Below, in pieces: positions 43,117 through 45,784 of a DNA stretch of 45,784 nt. The stretch comes from Sphingobacteriaceae bacterium. GTDB taxonomy: Bacteria; Bacillota; Sulfobacillia; Thermaerobacterales; RSA17. Each line of letters begins with the position of its first letter. The stretch's first letter is position 1. Location of the stretch: NCBI GenBank assembly GCA_035303785.1, contig DATGRI010000018.1, forward strand, positions 1 through 45,784, written 5' to 3'. Below the pieces are notes generated by a model. It did not search any database. It had not been told where the DNA came from and saw nothing but the letters and a program-made list of their open reading frames with translations. The position numbers and the translations under genes were made by a program.

Positions 43117-43128
43117 GAGGTGAAGGGT

Positions 43129-43500
43129 TTGGCCCGTATAGCCGGCGTGGATCTGCCACGGGAAAAGCGCGTGGAGGTCGGCCTTACGTACATTTTTGGC
43201 ATCGGGCGCTCCAGGGCCCGTCAACTGCTGGAACGCACGGGAATCAACAAGGACACCCGGGTCAAGGATTTGACGGAAGAAGAAGTGAACCGCCTGCGGG
43301 AAATCATCGACCGGGAGTACAAGGTCGAAGGCGAACTGCGACAAGAAGTTCAGATGAACATCAAGCGGCTGATGGAAATCGGCTCCTATCGGGGTCTCCG
43401 GCATCGCCGCGGCCTGCCCGTGCGGGGACAGCGGACCAAGACCAATGCCCGGACGCGGAAGGGGCCCCGGCGTACTGTCGGCGCCAAGCGCCGCCGCTGA
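43129..43500 (+). CDS. rpsM: 30S ribosomal protein S13
   Basis: 30S head protein at the subunit bridge, 123 residues. [20 protein letters not shown] opening and [20 protein letters not shown] end. TTG 43129 is the start: AGGAGG at 43115-43120; GTG 43120 in the same frame overlaps that site. Confidence 0.96.
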   Translation: MARIAGVDLPREKRVEVGLTYIFGIGRSRARQLLERTGINKDTRVKDLTEEEVNRLREIIDREYKVEGELRQEVQMNIKRLMEIGSYRGLRHRRGLPVRGQRTKTNARTRKGPRRTVGAKRRR

Positions 43501-43514
43501 GGGAGGATTAGCTT

Positions 43515-43922
43515 ATGTCTCGACAGCAGCCGCGGCGTCGCCGTGGTACCAGAGCCCGTAAACGGGAACGGAAAAATGTAGAGAAGGGCATTGCCCATAT
43601 CAAGTCCACCTTCAACAATACTTTGGTGACCATTACCGACCTCCAGGGCAACACGCTGGCTTGGGGCTCGGCCGGCACCCAAGGCTTCAAGGGGTCCAAG
43701 AAGGGCACCCCCTTCGCCGCCCAGATGGCGGCCGAGGCGGCAGGCCGTGAGGCTATGGAGCACGGCATGCGGGAAGTGGAAGTTTGGGTGAAGGGTCCGG
43801 GTTCGGGACGGGAAGCTGCCATCCGCTCCCTCCAGGGGGTGGGGCTGGAAGTGACCGTCATTAAGGATGTTACCCCGGTTCCCCACAACGGCTGCCGTCC
43901 GCCCAAGCGTCGGCGCGTATGA
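43515..43922 (+). CDS. rpsK: 30S ribosomal protein S11
   Basis: 30S platform protein, 135 residues. [20 protein letters not shown] and [16 protein letters not shown] end. ATG 43515 with GGGAGG upstream. rpsD (S4), usual between rpsK and rpoA, is absent: only 69 bases remain. Confidence 0.97.
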   Translation: MSRQQPRRRRGTRARKRERKNVEKGIAHIKSTFNNTLVTITDLQGNTLAWGSAGTQGFKGSKKGTPFAAQMAAEAAGREAMEHGMREVEVWVKGPGSGREAAIRSLQGVGLEVTVIKDVTPVPHNGCRPPKRRRV

Positions 43923-43991
43923 TAAAGCCGCCTGGCCCCCGGGGGGAAGGGCCGGGACAGGCCTGATGTACCAATGGGAGGTTCTGCCCAC

Positions 43992-44939
43992 ATGCTGGAA
44001 ATGGAAAAGCCCGTGATCGAGGTTGCTGAAATCTCCGAAGATGGCCGCTACGGTCGTTTTGTGGTGGAGCCGTTGGAGCGGGGCTACGGCACGACCCTGG
44101 GCAACTCCCTGCGCCGGGTGCTGCTATCTTCTTTGCCCGGGGCTGCTGTCACTTCGGTGCGGATCGACGGCGTGCTGCACGAGTTCTCAACCTTGCCGGG
44201 GGTGGTTGAGGACTCCACGGAGATCATTTTGAACCTGAAAGGGTTGAGCCTCCGGGTCCACGGCGACGGGGAGAAGGTGCTCCGGCTGAACGTGACGGGT
44301 CCCGGCGAGGTGCGGGCCCAGGACATCGAAGCCAGCGACGAGGTGGAGATCGTCAACCCCGACCTGTACATCTGCACCTTGGACGAGGATGGTCAACTCT
44401 CCATTGAGATGACCGTCGGCCAGGGCCGGGGCTACGTGCCCGCCGAGCGGAACAAGCGCCTGGACGATCCCATCGGCGTCATTCCCGTGGACTCCATTTT
44501 CACCCCGGTGCGGCGGGTCAACTTCCGGGTGGAGGACACCCGGGTTGGCAAGGTGACCGACTACGACCGGCTGACCTTGGAAGTGTGGACCAACGGGTCC
44601 ATCAAGCCCGACGAGGCCGTCAGCCTGGCCGCCCGCATTTTGGTGGAGCACTTGAACCTGTTCATCGGCCTGACCGATGAGGTGGCCGATGTGGAGATCA
44701 TGGCGGAGAAGGAAGAGGACGAGCGCAACCGTCTCCTGGAGATGAGCATCGAAGAGCTGGATCTGTCGGTGCGCTCCTTCAACTGCCTGAAGCGGGCGGG
44801 GATCAACTCCATCGGCGAACTGGTGGAGAAGACGCCCGAGGAGATGCTCAAGGTGCGCAACCTGGGGCGCAAGTCCCTGGACGAAGTGGAGCAGAAACTG
44901 GCCCTCCTGGGCTTGTCCTTGAAGGAATCGGAGCAGTAA
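43992..44939 (+). CDS. rpoA: DNA-directed RNA polymerase alpha subunit
   Basis: Assembly subunit, 315 residues. N-terminal domain with [20 protein letters not shown], linker, and C-terminal domain with [16 protein letters not shown] and the LGRKSLDEV helix for upstream DNA. ATG 43992 with GGGAGG at 43976-43981; ATG 43974 overlaps that site. Confidence 0.97.
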   Translation: MLEMEKPVIEVAEISEDGRYGRFVVEPLERGYGTTLGNSLRRVLLSSLPGAAVTSVRIDGVLHEFSTLPGVVEDSTEIILNLKGLSLRVHGDGEKVLRLNVTGPGEVRAQDIEASDEVEIVNPDLYICTLDEDGQLSIEMTVGQGRGYVPAERNKRLDDPIGVIPVDSIFTPVRRVNFRVEDTRVGKVTDYDRLTLEVWTNGSIKPDEAVSLAARILVEHLNLFIGLTDEVADVEIMAEKEEDERNRLLEMSIEELDLSVRSFNCLKRAGINSIGELVEKTPEEMLKVRNLGRKSLDEVEQKLALLGLSLKESEQ

Positions 44940-44970
44940 ACTCAGCAAGCGGGGATAGGGGGTGAATGGG

Positions 44971-45312
44971 TTGGCTTATTCTCGTCTCAGCCGTCCCTCG
45001 GACCAGCGGCAGGCCATGCTGCGCAATTTGACCACGGCCCTGCTGGACAAAGGGCGCATCGAAACGACGCTGACCCGGGCCCGGGCCACGGCGCGCATGG
45101 CGGAACGGATGATCACCCTGGCTAAGCGGGGCACCCTCCATGCCCGTCGACAAGCCTTGAGCTACATCTTGGATGAAGATGTGGTAACGAAACTGTTCGA
45201 AGATCTCGGACCCAAGTACCAGGATCGTCAGGGCGGCTATACCCGAGTGCTCAAGCTGGCGCCTCGCCGTGGCGATGGTGCGCCCATGGCCATCGTCGAA
45301 CTCGTCTCCTAG
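44971..45312 (+). CDS. rplQ: 50S ribosomal protein L17
   Basis: Tunnel-exit protein, 113 residues. [20 protein letters not shown] opening and [23 protein letters not shown] 44971 with AGGGGGTG at 44957-44964; GTG 44962 overlaps that site. Last gene of the alpha operon in the usual order. Confidence 0.96.
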   Translation: MAYSRLSRPSDQRQAMLRNLTTALLDKGRIETTLTRARATARMAERMITLAKRGTLHARRQALSYILDEDVVTKLFEDLGPKYQDRQGGYTRVLKLAPRRGDGAPMAIVELVS

Positions 45313-45326
45313 AGGGGCGGGTCGGG

Positions 45327-45784
45327 TTGCAGCCCATTGTCGCCATCCATAACCTGCGCCACGTATACAACCCCGGCTCCGACCGTGAGGTGGCCGCCCT
45401 GCGGGGCGTCAACCTGACGGTGGACCGGGGTGATATTGTGGCCATCATCGGGGCCAACGGCTCGGGCAAGAGCACGTTGGTTCGTCATTTGAACGGACTT
45501 CTTCTTCCCACTGAAGGCAGCGTCACCGTGGACGGCCTGGACACGCGGGATCCGCAAAACCGCTGGCTGGTGCGGCAGGCCGTCGGCATGGTCTTCCAAA
45601 ATCCCGACAACCAGATGGTGGGCACCACCGTAGAGGAAGATGTAGCCTTCGGCCCGGAAAATCTGGGCCTGCCGCCGGAAGAAATCCTGGCCCGCATCGA
45701 CGACGCCCTGGCGGTGGTGGACATGGCGGCCCACCGCTACCGTTCTCCCCATCAACTGTCGGGAGGCCAGAAGCAGCGGGTGGC
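45327..45784 (+). CDS. ecfA: energy-coupling factor (ECF) transporter ATPase, 3' end missing
   Basis: ABC-type ATPase that drives vitamin and metal uptake. 152 residues are in the window: Walker A GANGSGKST from G42, Q-loop VFQNPDNQMVG, and the signature LSGGQKQRV at the window end; Walker B lies outside. TTG 45327 with GGGGCGGGTCGGG upstream, 15 bases after rplQ. In Bacillota rplQ is followed by ecfA1, ecfA2, ecfT; this is most likely the first. Confidence 0.92.
   Translation, partial: MQPIVAIHNLRHVYNPGSDREVAALRGVNLTVDRGDIVAIIGANGSGKSTLVRHLNGLLLPTEGSVTVDGLDTRDPQNRWLVRQAVGMVFQNPDNQMVGTTVEEDVAFGPENLGLPPEEILARIDDALAVVDMAAHRYRSPHQLSGGQKQRV

Overview
This window is a housekeeping region of a high-G+C (roughly two thirds by eye), Gram-positive-type chromosome. 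Three things point to a deep-branching, high-G+C member of the Bacillota (the Thermaerobacter / Symbiobacterium / Limnochordia kind of lineage): the gene order (clpC-radA-carD-PIN/TRAM-ispDF-cysE-cysS-rlmB-sigH followed by the rpoBC, str, S10, spc and alpha operons), a cysteine T-box leader, and near-consensus sigma-A promoters. Genus cannot be fixed from the sequence alone. No insertion sequence, phage gene, CRISPR array or integrase was found. All genes but one lie on the plus strand.

Layout. 1-3043: 3' part of clpC and complete radA. 3045-3482: the only minus-strand gene, a small cysteine-containing protein of unknown function, reading away from carD. 3706-6763: carD, a membrane PIN/TRAM protein (YacL type) and a fused ispDF. 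6764-7735: a leader with two inverted repeats and an exported RlpA-like protein. 7757-11111: a T-box with a TGC specifier in front of cysE, cysS and rlmB. 11145-12038: sigH. 12132-12254: tRNA-Thr(TGT) and a terminator. 12438-14309: a GAF-GGDEF-EAL protein. 14338-14764: tRNA-Tyr, initiator tRNA-fMet and tRNA-Thr(GGT) behind two promoters. 14785-18651: rpmG, tRNA-Trp, secE, nusG, rplK, rplA, an L10 leader, rplJ and rplL. 18676-26395: a promoter, a 290-base leader with serial hairpins, then rpoB and rpoC. 26431-31161: promoter, an L7Ae-like gene, rpsL, rpsG, fusA, tuf. 31191-45312: the long ribosomal protein cluster from rpsJ to rplQ with secY, adk, a KOW protein, infA and rpoA. 45327-end: 5' part of an ECF-transporter ATPase gene.

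The genes supply transcription (RpoA, RpoB, RpoC, SigH, CarD, NusG), translation (ribosomal proteins, IF-1, EF-G, EF-Tu, tRNAs, CysS, RlmB), secretion (SecE, SecY), protein and DNA upkeep (ClpC, RadA), isoprenoid precursor synthesis (IspDF) and cysteine synthesis with its charging (CysE, CysS, both under one tRNA-Cys-sensing leader).

Points of interest. RpoB, RpoC, NusG and S3 all carry long acidic or Ala/Glu-rich appendages. The rpoB leader is lower in G+C and full of hairpins. The minus-strand gene has a perfect-hexamer promoter with an inverted repeat in its spacer. The GAF domain of the c-di-GMP protein carries a Cys/His cluster and its GGDEF motif is degenerate. Several genes usual at these loci are absent: disA, mrnC, yacP, rpmD (L30), map and rpsD (S4). 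Many ribosomal proteins start with TTG or GTG.
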